A stretch of 64,000 bases of DNA from Variovorax sp. PBL-E5 (lineage in GTDB: Bacteria > Pseudomonadota > Gammaproteobacteria > Burkholderiales > Burkholderiaceae_C), in assembly GCF_901827185.1 (NCBI RefSeq), contig NZ_LR594671.1, positions 1,302,001-1,366,000 of the forward strand, read 5' to 3'. A program made the position numbers and the translations under genes. Below, piece after piece: positions 56,001 through 64,000 of the stretch (position 1 is its first letter; the number at the start of each line of letters is the position of its first letter). The notes below the pieces were generated by a model. That model saw only the letters and a list, made by a program, of their open reading frames with translations, searched no databases and was not told the DNA's origin.

Positions 56001-56654
56001 TCAGACTTCCACCAGCACGTCGTTGATGACGGTCGCAACGCCGGGCGCCGACCAGGCGGCGCCCTGCACCGCGTTGAATTCCGCCCAGGAATGGACCTTG
56101 CCGCGCAGGGTGACCTTCGATCCGTTCACGCTGATCGACACGGCCTTGGCCTCGCGGTCGGCCTGACGCTCGAGGGCTTCGCGAATGTTCTTTTCCACCT
56201 CGGAGGGCTTGACCTGCGGCGTGACCTTGACGAGGTTGCTGACGCCGGTGACGCCGAGCAGATTGCGCACCGCCGTCTCCGCGGCCCGGCGCTGGTATTC
56301 CCATTCGACCTCGCCGTTCAGGGTGATCCAGCCGTTTTCCGCCATCGGCTTGATCTTTCCGTCGGGCACGAGCACGTTCCATTCGAGCGCGCGTTCGGCT
56401 GCCAGGGCGATGTCGGCGTCGGTGCGTTCATAGGCGGGGGCCAGCTTGACCGAGAGTTCGACCGCCAGTGCCTTCACGCCCTTGACGCGCTGCGCGGCGC
56501 GCTCCACTGCGTACTTCTCGGCATAGGAGCCGAGGTGGCCGGTCAAGGTGACCACGCCATCCTTGGCGATCACGCCCACGTTGGTGGCCTTGATCGCAGG
56601 GTCCCAGGTCAGCTCGGCCTGGACATCGTCTCTGAGTTGTGCATCGGTCTTCAT
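56001..56654 (-). CDS. Triple BON-domain protein
   Basis: 217 residues with three BON domains (about 3-70, 78-145, 150-217), e.g. DGVVTLTGHLGSYAEK, NGWITLNGEVEWEYQR and GSKVTLRGKVHSWAEF. It has no signal peptide. Such proteins occur in low-oxygen and osmotic-stress regulons. Start at ATG 56654; an Fnr-like variant box is 96 bases upstream. Confidence 0.92.
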   Translation of the reverse strand: MKTDAQLRDDVQAELTWDPAIKATNVGVIAKDGVVTLTGHLGSYAEKYAVERAAQRVKGVKALAVELSVKLAPAYERTDADIALAAERALEWNVLVPDGKIKPMAENGWITLNGEVEWEYQRRAAETAVRNLLGVTGVSNLVKVTPQVKPSEVEKNIREALERQADREAKAVSISVNGSKVTLRGKVHSWAEFNAVQGAAWSAPGVATVINDVLVEV

Positions 56655-56750
56655 GGAATTCCTTCGGTTGATTGGAAGTGGTACGGCAGGCATCGCGGCA
56701 GGGACGCCGTGCCTGCAAGCTCACTGTAGGAACGCCCGGCGCGCGCCGCC

Positions 56751-56764
56751 TTGCGCTGGATCAA
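56751..56764. promoter_or_regulatory. Fnr-like operator (variant)
   Basis: TTGCG-CTGG-ATCAA, identical to the box at 16054. It overlaps the phaC stop and precedes the triple-BON gene. Confidence 0.45.
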
Positions 56765-58452
56765 GCATCGCGACTGGGATGCCGGCCTTCCAGCACGTAG
56801 GTGCCGGGCGCGTCGCAGATCGGCGCGAGGCCGTGTCGGGTGGAACCGATGCGCGGTGGCTTGCGCCGCGGCCCCGAACGATCGGCCAGCCAGCGCTGCA
56901 GGAGCGGCCACCACGAGCCTTCCACATGCGTCGCCTGCAGCAGAAAATCGTCCGGCCCGACATAAGGACTGTTCCTGGCGCGCTGCAGGACGCAGTAGCT
57001 GCGACGCGCGTGCCCCGGCTCGCTCACGATGCCGGCGTTGTGGCCGCCGTCCGTCAGCACGAAAGTGATGTCGGCATCGCACAGCAGGTTGAACTTGTAG
57101 ACCGAACGCCAGGGCGCCACGTGGTCGGTCCGGGTGCCGAGCGCGAAGACGGGCACTTCGATGTCCTTCAGCGAGACCGGGCGGTTGTCCACCAGGTAGT
57201 GGCCTTCGGCCAGCGCGTTGTCCAGGAACAGGCTGCGCAGGTAGTCGGCATGCATGCGATAGGGCATGCGCGTACCGTCGGCATTCCACGCCATCAGGTC
57301 GGTCATCGGCATGCGTTCGCCCAGCAGGTAGTTGCGCACCATGGGCGTCCAGACGAGATCCTGCGCGCGCAGGAGCTGGAAGGCGCCGGCCATCCGCCGT
57401 GCGCTCAGGTAGCCTTGGCGGGACATCACGTCCTCGAGAAACGCCAGCTGGCTCTCGTCGATGAAGAGGCTCAGTTCGCCCGGTTCCGTGAAGTCCGTCT
57501 GCGCAGCCAGCAACGTGAGCGTGGCAAGGCGCCCGTCATGGTCGCGTGCCATCGCGGCCGCGCCGATCGCCAGCAGGGTGCCGCCGAGGCAGTAGCCGAC
57601 CGCGTGAATGCGCCTGCGCGGCAACACAGCGCCGATCGCATCGAGGCTGGCCATGAAGCCCAGCTTCAGGTAGTCGCTCATGCCAAAGTCCCGGTCGCTG
57701 GCGTCGGGGTTCTTCCAGGAGACGGCGAACACGGTGTGGCCCTGCCCGACCAGGAAACGGATCAGCGAGTTGTGCGCCGACAGGTCGAGCACGTAGTACT
57801 TCATGATCCACGCGCTGACGATCAGCACGGGCTCGGCGTGCACGGTTGCGGTGACGGGCGTGTACTGGATCAATTCAATGAGCCTGTTGCGCAGGATGAC
57901 CTTGCCCGGCGTTGCGGCCACCTCGCGTCCGGGTTCGAAGGCCTCCGCCCCCGCTGGCGGCAGCTCCAGTGCGGAACGCCTTGCGTCGTCGATCCAGTTG
58001 GCGGCGCCTTTCAGCAAGTTGAGTCCGGCGGTGGCCACCGTTCTTTGCAGCACCTGCGGGTTGGTGGCGGGGAAGTTGGCGGGCGAGCCCATGGCATGCC
58101 ACTGCCGTGCCATGAAGGCGACCAACTGCGCGTGGTGGCGGTCCACACCCGGCACGCTATCGGTCATGCCATGCAACCATCGTGCGCCGGTCTCGAAGGC
58201 CCGCCGGTACAGGTCGAAGGGCCAGCGCTCCCATTCGTCGCCGCGCAAGCGCGGGTCGTGCTCGGCATTTCGATCCGCGGCCAGCCACGGCGGCTGGTCG
58301 GTCCACGCCTTCGTGCAGCGCTCCGGTTGCGCGGCCATGTGGATTGCCCAGTCGGCCCACGCCAGTATCAGTGCGGCAGGTGACATGCCGCGGGTCAACC
58401 TGCCCCACGCAGCATGCAGCATCCTGTCGAACTCGTTGACTTCTTCGTTCAC
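56761..58452 (-). CDS. phaC: Poly(3-hydroxyalkanoate) synthase
   Basis: 563 residues, alpha/beta hydrolase fold of class I PHA synthases. The lipase-like box is GYCLGGTLLA with the catalytic cysteine; other landmarks are PVLIVSAWIMKYYVLDLS, VPVFALGTRTDHVAPW (catalytic aspartate) and GGHNAGIVSEPG (histidine). It polymerises hydroxyacyl-CoA into storage granules. Start GTG 58452 overlaps the stop of the L,D-transpeptidase gene (GTGA), so the two are translationally coupled. Confidence 0.92.
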   Translation of the reverse strand: MNEEVNEFDRMLHAAWGRLTRGMSPAALILAWADWAIHMAAQPERCTKAWTDQPPWLAADRNAEHDPRLRGDEWERWPFDLYRRAFETGARWLHGMTDSVPGVDRHHAQLVAFMARQWHAMGSPANFPATNPQVLQRTVATAGLNLLKGAANWIDDARRSALELPPAGAEAFEPGREVAATPGKVILRNRLIELIQYTPVTATVHAEPVLIVSAWIMKYYVLDLSAHNSLIRFLVGQGHTVFAVSWKNPDASDRDFGMSDYLKLGFMASLDAIGAVLPRRRIHAVGYCLGGTLLAIGAAAMARDHDGRLATLTLLAAQTDFTEPGELSLFIDESQLAFLEDVMSRQGYLSARRMAGAFQLLRAQDLVWTPMVRNYLLGERMPMTDLMAWNADGTRMPYRMHADYLRSLFLDNALAEGHYLVDNRPVSLKDIEVPVFALGTRTDHVAPWRSVYKFNLLCDADITFVLTDGGHNAGIVSEPGHARRSYCVLQRARNSPYVGPDDFLLQATHVEGSWWPLLQRWLADRSGPRRKPPRIGSTRHGLAPICDAPGTYVLEGRHPSRDA

Positions 58453-59285
58453 TTCGCGGTCCTGGCTCGCGTTGCAGCTCGGGCCGCGGTGGCACCGGGT
58501 TTCGGGGACCACGCAGGACGTTCATGGCGCCCTGTGTCGACGACGATCAGGTAGCGCCCGGCACCCTCGACCGGCGTCTGTGCGGGCGGCAGCACCCACA
58601 TCGGCAGACCCTCCGCTGCGGCCGAAAGATAGTCCTCGTCCAGCACGCCGAAGCGGTCAAGCAGGCGGTTCAGGCTCGCGGGAATGCGGATGCAGCCCTT
58701 CGATTGCGCGCTGCCGAGCCGTGACTCCAGCAGCTCGGGATCGGTCGCATGCATCTGCAGACGCATGGTGCTCGTGCCGCCATGGCCCCACAGTCGCTCT
58801 GCCTGTTGCCATCCGAGGTCGAACACACGCATTCCCTTCGCGCCGTAGCCGCGGATGCCTCGCGCGTTGAGCGTTCCTTCGGCGCGGAAATCGGGGTTCG
58901 AGATCGAATGCTCGAACACGCCGAGTGGTGTCTCGAAGTGATCGAAGTCGCCGCCGCGCCCGGTCGATACGGGCGAGGCGCCGACGAGAAGGGGTGCGGA
59001 TCCGCTGTCCAGCCAGTAGAGAAAGATCGCCTGCACGTTGGGATTGCGGTCGACCAGCGCCACGTATTGCGCGTGCGCAGGCGGGATGCCGGCGCGCTCG
59101 AGCGCTTCGAGCGCGAGAACGCCATAGCGAAGGGCCTCGTCGGCGGGCGGATCGAGGCGCATCTCGACCTGATCGCGGTAGGTTTGCGCCAGGTCGGCAG
59201 GGCTGGGCGGCGCGGCAGCGGCGCAGAGCGCCCACAGGGCCATCGCGGGCGCTGCGAGGAATCGGACAGAGCGGGAGGGAGGCAT
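58449..59285 (-). CDS. L,D-transpeptidase (YkuD) family protein
   Basis: 278 residues with a signal peptide (FLAAPAMALWALCAAAAPP). The catalytic motif is SAQSKGCIRIPASLN with HATDPELLESRLG before it. Such enzymes crosslink peptidoglycan or attach proteins to it. Start at ATG 59285, which begins the signal peptide. Divergent from a usp gene across an Fnr box, and coupled to phaC. Confidence 0.87.
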   Translation of the reverse strand: MPPSRSVRFLAAPAMALWALCAAAAPPSPADLAQTYRDQVEMRLDPPADEALRYGVLALEALERAGIPPAHAQYVALVDRNPNVQAIFLYWLDSGSAPLLVGASPVSTGRGGDFDHFETPLGVFEHSISNPDFRAEGTLNARGIRGYGAKGMRVFDLGWQQAERLWGHGGTSTMRLQMHATDPELLESRLGSAQSKGCIRIPASLNRLLDRFGVLDEDYLSAAAEGLPMWVLPPAQTPVEGAGRYLIVVDTGRHERPAWSPKPGATAARAATRARTAK

Positions 59286-59322
59286 CGTGCGCCGAAGTCT
59301 GACGGCGCGAATGTCCGTCGCA

Positions 59323-59336
59323 TTGACCGGCGTCAA
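59323..59336. promoter_or_regulatory. Fnr operator, divergent L,D-transpeptidase / usp
   Basis: TTGAC-CGGC-GTCAA, full consensus match; 37 bases from the transpeptidase start and 58 from the Usp start. Confidence 0.78.
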
Positions 59337-59394
59337 GGCACTTCGCTGTCCTGCGTTCGAGGATGAGTCCATCCGCATTCCAAGGAGCTGCCGC

Positions 59395-60237
59395 ATGAAC
59401 TTCCGAACCATCCTCGTTCACTTGGACCCCACGGACCGATGTCCCGTCCGCGTGCGTCTCGCCGCCGGGCTGGCCCGGGCGCATGGCAGCCATCTGGTCG
59501 GTCTGGTGCCCACGGGCCTGTACGACGGCGCCATTCCCATCGGCGCCATCCCCACGGGCGCAAGCGACTTCATCGCCGAGTCGTCGGAGCATCTGCGTCG
59601 GCGCGCGAATGCCATCGCCGAAGAGTTCAGGGAGCAGGCGGCGGGCCCTGGTCCGTTGTCCAGCGAGATTCGCCGCGTCGACGGCAGCACGGTCGACGCC
59701 GTCGTGAATCACGGGCGCGCCAGCGACCTGATCGTGCTCGGCCAGGGCGACCGGTCGAATCCTGCGGATGCGCCGCTGCGCGAGCTCGCACAACAGGCGA
59801 TGCTGCAGACTGGCCGTCCCATCCTCATGGTTCCCTTTGCGGGGCATTTCGACAAGGTCGGGGAGCACGCGGTCATCGCCTGGGATGGCTCACGGGAATC
59901 GGCGGTTGCCATGCGCCAGGCGCTCCCGCTGCTGAGGCGGGCGGCCCGGGTGACCCTGCTGTCTTTCCATCGGCTGGGCGAAGCACCGGACGGCGGCAAG
60001 CTTCTGGTCCCGGAGATGACCCACTGGCTTTTGCGGCATGGCGTGCAGGTCAAGGCCGACCAAGAGGCCGTCGACATCGACATCGACGATGCATTGCTCT
60101 CGCGCAGCACCGACCTGGGCGCGGATCTGCTTGTGATGGGTGGCTATGGCCATTCACGGTTCCGCGAACTGATGCTGGGTGGCGTGACCCGCGGGATCCT
60201 GGAGAAGATGACTCTGCCGGCGCTGCTGGCGCACTGA
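59395..60237 (+). CDS. Universal stress protein, tandem Usp domains
   Basis: 280 residues, close in sequence to the product at 16882 (NFRTILVHLDPTDRCPVRV; VPTGLYDGAIPIGAIPTG; VMGGYGHSRFRELMLGG). Two Usp domains with the nucleotide motif in the second. RBS AAGGAG precedes the ATG. Confidence 0.93.
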   Translation: MNFRTILVHLDPTDRCPVRVRLAAGLARAHGSHLVGLVPTGLYDGAIPIGAIPTGASDFIAESSEHLRRRANAIAEEFREQAAGPGPLSSEIRRVDGSTVDAVVNHGRASDLIVLGQGDRSNPADAPLRELAQQAMLQTGRPILMVPFAGHFDKVGEHAVIAWDGSRESAVAMRQALPLLRRAARVTLLSFHRLGEAPDGGKLLVPEMTHWLLRHGVQVKADQEAVDIDIDDALLSRSTDLGADLLVMGGYGHSRFRELMLGGVTRGILEKMTLPALLAH

Positions 60238-60284
60238 CGATCGCCACCTTCCCGTACCGGGCGCGCGTCCGAAGCCGCCGGCCT

Positions 60285-60899
60285 TCAGCGCCCGGGGGCC
60301 TGATCGGAAGTACGTGCATTCCGTCTGGCCGCCTGCGCCGTTCTGGCGGCCGCGTCCCGAGCGGCGCGTGCCGCCGCGGCCGTGGCTTGCTGCGCCTCTT
60401 GCAAGGCGTTGCGCGTGGCCTGCGCGGCCTGCTCGGCGTCCTCCTTGCTCGACGCCGCCGCCTGGTGGACCGATTCCTCTGCCTTGCCCAGGGCGTCCCG
60501 GGTGGCGGCGGATGCCTTCTTGCCTTCTTCTTCGGCAGCGCGGGCAGCAGCCTTGCTTTCGTCGAGTGCCTTGCTTGCCGAGGTGCTGGCCTTTTCCTCG
60601 AAGCGGGTCGCGGCATCGGCCGCCTTGCGGGCTGCGCGTCGGATCGCTTCGGCCGCCGCGCTGGAAAGCCGCCCCGCAGTCATCCTGCCTTGTTCGGCGG
60701 CGTCCTTGGCTGCGTTGGCCGCCTTGCGCGCGGCGCTCTCTGCCTCTCGTGCCGCCTTGCTTGCAGCCGCCACGGTCTTTTGTGCCGGGCCGGGCGGCGG
60801 ACTGAGCTGGCCGGGCTGCGTGGAGTCGGCAGCGAAAGCCGTTGCGCTGAGGGAGAGTGCCAGCAGGGCCAGCAGGGCCAGCAGCGTTCTCGGGGTCAT
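60285..60899 (-). CDS. Secreted Ala-rich coiled-coil protein
   Basis: 204 residues. A signal peptide (LLALLALLALSLSATAFAAD) is followed by nearly continuous Ala/Lys/Glu helix with repeats such as KAAREAESAARKAANAAKDA. This is like apolipoprotein- or LEA-type amphipathic helices and some phasin-like proteins, but export argues against a granule role. The family is not certain. A variant Fnr-like palindrome lies 56 bases upstream. Confidence 0.75.
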   Translation of the reverse strand: MTPRTLLALLALLALSLSATAFAADSTQPGQLSPPPGPAQKTVAAASKAAREAESAARKAANAAKDAAEQGRMTAGRLSSAAAEAIRRAARKAADAATRFEEKASTSASKALDESKAAARAAEEEGKKASAATRDALGKAEESVHQAAASSKEDAEQAAQATRNALQEAQQATAAAARAARDAAARTAQAARRNARTSDQAPGR

Positions 60900-60955
60900 G
60901 GAATTCTCCTGAGTTGCGGGTGGCATGAGCATCCGGCTTCGGATGCCGGCGGCGC

Positions 60956-60969
60956 TTGCGCCAGCGCAA
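60956..60969. promoter_or_regulatory. Variant palindrome TTGCG-N4-CGCAA
   Basis: TTGCG-CCAG-CGCAA, identical to the core of the 32-bp palindrome at 19836, between htrA-like and the coiled-coil gene. Confidence 0.45.
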
Positions 60970-60993
60970 GAAATCCGCAGCAGCGGCCAGACT

Positions 60994-62445
60994 TCAATCT
61001 CCGCGCGTCTCGCGGCGCGCGGCGCGCGCGGGCGCCTGGATCGGCACGTAGGCCCGGCGTCCCGCGCGCAGGACCAGCAGCGCGGCCATGCGGCCCGGTG
61101 CCATGCGTGACACGATGCGGCTGTAGTCGTCCACGCGATCGACGACCACGTCGTTGACTGCGAGGATGATGTCGCCCGCGCGCAAGCCCTCGCTGCGCGC
61201 TGGGCCGATGGCCTGCCTGACCAGAAGGCCACCTTCGATGCGCAATTGCACGCGCTGCATGCGCGACAGTTCGGTGAGGCCGAGGCCCAGACCGTCGCCC
61301 GTGGGCGTGGGAGGCCGCGGCACCGGCGGTGTCTGCGCATGAAGCTCTTCGTTCAACGTCGCCCACAGCGTGACGGCGCGGCCGCGGCGCCATGCTTGGA
61401 GCTTGACGCGCGTGCCTGGCGTGCGGTGCACCACGTCCCGCAGCAGTTCGGTGAAACGCTCGATGCGGATGCTGTCGATCGCGCTCACGATGTCGCCGGA
61501 CAGGAGACCAGCCGCCTCGGCGGGACTATCGGCTTGCACATGCACCACGAGCGCCCCGGCCGCCGCGCTCAGGCCGAAGGACTGGGCGAGTGCGGGGCTG
61601 ACCTCCTGGAACTCCGCGCCGAGCCGTGCGCGCCTCACGCTGCCATGCGCGCGCAACTCGATCGCGATCTGCATCGCCAAATTGATCGGCACGGCGAAGG
61701 ACAAACCCATGTAGCCTCCGCTGCCGCTGTAGATCATCGAATTGATCGCGACCACCTCGCCTCGCGCGTTGAACAGCGGACTGCCCGAGCTGCCCGGGTT
61801 GATGGCCACATCCGTCTGAACGAAGGGAATCTCGCCCGCGCCAGACAGATAGCGGTCCGTGGCGCTGACCACGCCGGCCGTGACGCTGCCGTGAAAGCCG
61901 AAGGGCGCGCCGATCGCCGCCACCCAGTCGCCCGGTGCGAGCGTCGACGAATCGCCGAAGACCGCGGCCGGCAAGCCGCTAGCCTCGATCTTCAGCAAGC
62001 CCACATCGGTGGGCCTGTCCGCACCGATCAGCCTGGCGGCGAATTTGCGCCCGTCGCTCAGCCGTACCTGCGCCTCGTCGACGCCGGCGACCACGTGGCC
62101 ACTGGTGAGAATCAAGCCGTCGCTGCTGAGAATCACGCCGGATGCGACATCCCGGATCTGACTGATCGCCAGGCCCGCGGGCAGGGGCTGGGCCAGTCGG
62201 TCCGCGAAATCGGCATCGGGCGTGATCTCCACATTGTCTTCGTCATCGGCGTCGGCGTCGCGGTCGAAACGCAGGGCGGTGATGTCGACCACGGTTGCGC
62301 TGCGACCGGCGACGAGGGCGGCGAAGGCGGTCGTCTCCGATGTCGCGGTAGGCTGTGCCGCGCCGGCGCCGCAAGCGGCGAGCAGGCCCGCAAAGGCGAC
62401 GCACCGGATGAGCCGCCGCCCGAACACCGACCCGCGATCAGGCAT
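60994..62445 (-). CDS. HtrA/Deg-type serine protease with two PDZ domains
   Basis: 483 residues. The N-terminus has LLAACGAG, a possible lipobox or signal cleavage site. Trypsin-like triad: H in [11 protein letters not shown] in [12 protein letters not shown] in [15 protein letters not shown]. Two PDZ domains follow (about 300-380 and 405-475). It degrades or refolds damaged periplasmic proteins. It overlaps the upstream usp gene by 8 bases (start ATG 62445). Confidence 0.92.
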   Translation of the reverse strand: MPDRGSVFGRRLIRCVAFAGLLAACGAGAAQPTATSETTAFAALVAGRSATVVDITALRFDRDADADDEDNVEITPDADFADRLAQPLPAGLAISQIRDVASGVILSSDGLILTSGHVVAGVDEAQVRLSDGRKFAARLIGADRPTDVGLLKIEASGLPAAVFGDSSTLAPGDWVAAIGAPFGFHGSVTAGVVSATDRYLSGAGEIPFVQTDVAINPGSSGSPLFNARGEVVAINSMIYSGSGGYMGLSFAVPINLAMQIAIELRAHGSVRRARLGAEFQEVSPALAQSFGLSAAAGALVVHVQADSPAEAAGLLSGDIVSAIDSIRIERFTELLRDVVHRTPGTRVKLQAWRRGRAVTLWATLNEELHAQTPPVPRPPTPTGDGLGLGLTELSRMQRVQLRIEGGLLVRQAIGPARSEGLRAGDIILAVNDVVVDRVDDYSRIVSRMAPGRMAALLVLRAGRRAYVPIQAPARAARRETRGD

Positions 62446-62893
62446 CGGCCGCTTCGTCGCGCACCAGCAGCACCGGCACCCGGCTGCTTCGAACGACCCG
62501 ATCCGCATCGCTGCCGAGTGCCAGTCGGCTGAAGCCGCGGCGGCCATGCGTTCCCATCACGATCAAGTCGCACGCTGCCGTCTGGGCCTCGTCGACGATG
62601 ATGTCGGCGACCCGGCCCTGCGTGACCTCGCGCAATACCGCGTCGGCCTGTATGCCGGCTTCCAGCGCCTTGGCCTTGGCCTCGGCCAGCACGCCTTCGC
62701 CGTACTGCCGCAGCTTCTGCATCGACGCTTCGAAGCTGGAGATGGCCGACATCTCCACCAGCATCGGAAAGTCGTCGATGACAAGCAGCAGGCGCAGCCT
62801 GCTTCTCTGTTCGGCAGCGAGTCGAATCGCCTCGCGCAGGCCGCGTTCGGCGGCCGAGCTGCCGTCCACCGGGACCAGGATTCGCTGATACAT
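62438..62893 (-). CDS. Universal stress protein, single domain
   Basis: 151 residues: [19 protein letters not shown] start and [20 protein letters not shown] nucleotide motif. Divergent from a very similar usp at 63092 with two Fnr-like boxes between them. Its end overlaps the protease gene, so both are likely on one transcript. Confidence 0.94.
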   Translation of the reverse strand: MYQRILVPVDGSSAAERGLREAIRLAAEQRSRLRLLLVIDDFPMLVEMSAISSFEASMQKLRQYGEGVLAEAKAKALEAGIQADAVLREVTQGRVADIIVDEAQTAACDLIVMGTHGRRGFSRLALGSDADRVVRSSRVPVLLVRDEAADA

Positions 62894-62985
62894 GGTTGTT
62901 TTCCTTTCGGGCCGATGCACGGAATGCCCGCCCTCGGCCGCACGGGCGAGCGAATCGATTCTTGGGCCCGCTTGCACCAAGTCGT

Positions 62986-62999
62986 TTGCGCCAGGTCAA
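62986..62999. promoter_or_regulatory. Fnr-like operator (mixed)
   Basis: TTGCG-CCAG-GTCAA, 92 bases before the minus-strand Usp start. Confidence 0.5.
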
Positions 63000-63008
63000 C
63001 GCGGCGCC

Positions 63009-63022
63009 TTGATGCGCGTCAA
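63009..63022. promoter_or_regulatory. Fnr operator between divergent usp genes
   Basis: TTGAT-GCGC-GTCAA, full consensus match, 69 bases before the plus-strand Usp start at 63092. Confidence 0.78.
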
Positions 63023-63091
63023 GACCGTGCGGATTCGCCGGGCGGAAACTGATGCCCATCCATCCACACCTGCACCGGCAGCCATACCGCC

Positions 63092-63610
63092 ATGTATCAA
63101 CGAATCTTGGTTCCCATCGACGGCAGCACAACTTCTCTTCTCGGTCTGGACGAAGCCGTCCGTCTGGCCAAGCTCACGGGCGCGAAGCTCAGGATCGTTC
63201 ACGTCGTGGACGAACTGAAGTACGTGTCCGGCTTCGAGACCTTCGCCTCTTACAGCTCGGACCTGATTCCGTTGATGGAGCAGGCCGGGGAGCAGGTTCT
63301 TCAGCAAGGCAGGGAGCGTGCGGCGAAGGCCGGCGTGCAGGCCGAGAGCGTTCTTTTCACCTCGCCGGCAGGTCGCGTCTCGGACTTCGTCGTGGAACAG
63401 GCGAAGACCTGGAACGCCGAACTCATCGTGATGGGAACGCATGGCCGCCGCGGCATCGGCCGGGCACTGCTCGGCAGCGACGCGGAACAGATCCTGCGCG
63501 TCGCCCCGGTGCCGGTATTGCTGGTCAGGGTCGTCCAGGCCGCTGAGGCGAACGCAGCCCGGGCGGCGGGCGCAGAGCCGGCACCTTCCCGTGTCGCCGT
63601 TGAAGCTTGA
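63092..63610 (+). CDS. Universal stress protein, single domain
   Basis: 172 residues, beginning [20 protein letters not shown], with [20 protein letters not shown] near residue 130 and a short Ala/Glu-rich tail. A sister of the product at 62438. Sixth Usp of the window. Confidence 0.94.
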   Translation: MYQRILVPIDGSTTSLLGLDEAVRLAKLTGAKLRIVHVVDELKYVSGFETFASYSSDLIPLMEQAGEQVLQQGRERAAKAGVQAESVLFTSPAGRVSDFVVEQAKTWNAELIVMGTHGRRGIGRALLGSDAEQILRVAPVPVLLVRVVQAAEANAARAAGAEPAPSRVAVEA

Positions 63611-63657
63611 ACGCCGAAGCTGTCTCCTGTTTCCTCAAAGCCAACTGGGAGCCGACC

Positions 63658-64000
63658 ATGCCGACAAAGATTGTCGATTTCTCCGCCCGGTCCGAGATCG
63701 TTCGGGCCGAACCCTTCAACATCCATTTCTGGGAATGCACGCCATCCGAATTCAAGGCCTATCTCGGCAAGCCGCGCGACTTCTTGCGCAAGATGGGCAT
63801 CGGCTTGCCTCGCGACTGCCGGATCGAGACGACGATCGAGAACCATGACTGGCTGGGTGACGAGGCCCCGGATTTCGAGAGCCAGAACGGCACGGTCATC
63901 TGCAACGTGGGAAGCGGAGGGGTCAGCCGTCAGGTATATCGCGTGGTGAGCTATGCCCACGACAAGTCGGCGATCGGGGAGTTCAAGAAAGTGCGGCTTC
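63658..64000 (+). CDS. Unknown protein, 5' part only
   Basis: Open from ATG 63658 past the end of the window (114 residues seen). It starts MPTKIVDFSARSEIVRAEPF; then FKAYLGKPRDFLRKMGIGLP and RIETTIENHDWL recall the nitrile-hydratase-like leader fold, and a glycine pair follows in VICNVGSGGVSRQV. No signal peptide or helix. The family is not established because the C-terminus is missing. Confidence 0.6.
   Translation, partial: MPTKIVDFSARSEIVRAEPFNIHFWECTPSEFKAYLGKPRDFLRKMGIGLPRDCRIETTIENHDWLGDEAPDFESQNGTVICNVGSGGVSRQVYRVVSYAHDKSAIGEFKKVRL

Overview
The window looks like a chromosomal segment of a high-GC betaproteobacterium, probably Burkholderiales. The support is the GC-rich coding, the serS/tRNA-Ser pair at the left edge, the ccoNOQP-ccoG-ccoH-fnr-hemN order, the acs/DUF485/actP set and protein styles typical of that order. 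Nothing in the window fixes a species.

Layout. (1) 1-1.8 kb: the end of serS, tRNA-Ser(CGA), a terminator and a decayed Tn3-family transposase. (2) 1.9-11.3 kb: a nitrosative/respiratory block on the + strand with a broken nnrS, a cupin, sdhCD plus sdhB but no sdhA, a quinol nitric oxide reductase, a second cbb3-like oxidase whose CcoN carries a CcoS-like N-terminus, two separate cytochromes c, a Sco copper chaperone and a membrane protein. (3) 11.3-17.7 kb: an ISKra4-like remnant, an unknown gene, an MgtA-type P-ATPase, a DUF2892 protein, ExoD and the first of six universal stress proteins (Usp). (4) 17.8-26.1 kb: acetate metabolism (acsA opposite DUF485-actP), followed by a usp/deacetylase/PatZ-type acetyltransferase operon. 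(5) 26.2-38.5 kb: the main cbb3 oxidase cluster (ccoI, ccoS, ccoNOQP, ccoG, ccoH), fnr, hemN, a TauE/SafE-like protein, a carbamoyltransferase-like gene and a second, cysteine-less Fnr-type regulator. (6) 38.6-43.6 kb: mostly membrane proteins, pseudogenes and three tiny genes. (7) 43.8-64 kb: a set resembling the low-oxygen-activated (lxa) locus known from Burkholderia cenocepacia: a beta-CASP nuclease, a P-type ATPase, a two-component pair, an orphan kinase, two Hsp20-like genes, DksA/TraR, an alcohol dehydrogenase, BON proteins, PHA synthase, an L,D-transpeptidase, a coiled-coil secreted protein, HtrA and four Usp.

The unifying signal is a 14-bp dyad, TTGAY-N4-RTCAA, with a variant whose half-site is TTGCG. 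It recurs at about twenty places, nearly always in the short gap before a gene or between divergent genes. This is the Fnr/Dnr-type operator, and two proteins carrying the matching recognition helix are encoded here. I read the window as one oxygen/NO-responsive regulon island: high-affinity respiration, NO reduction, anaerobic haem synthesis, acetate/PHA carbon handling with protein acetylation control, and stress survival. A second theme is decay by internal deletion: nnrS, tnpA, hsp20, a short-chain dehydrogenase, a second acetyltransferase and possibly sdhA have lost internal or whole segments while flanking genes stayed intact.
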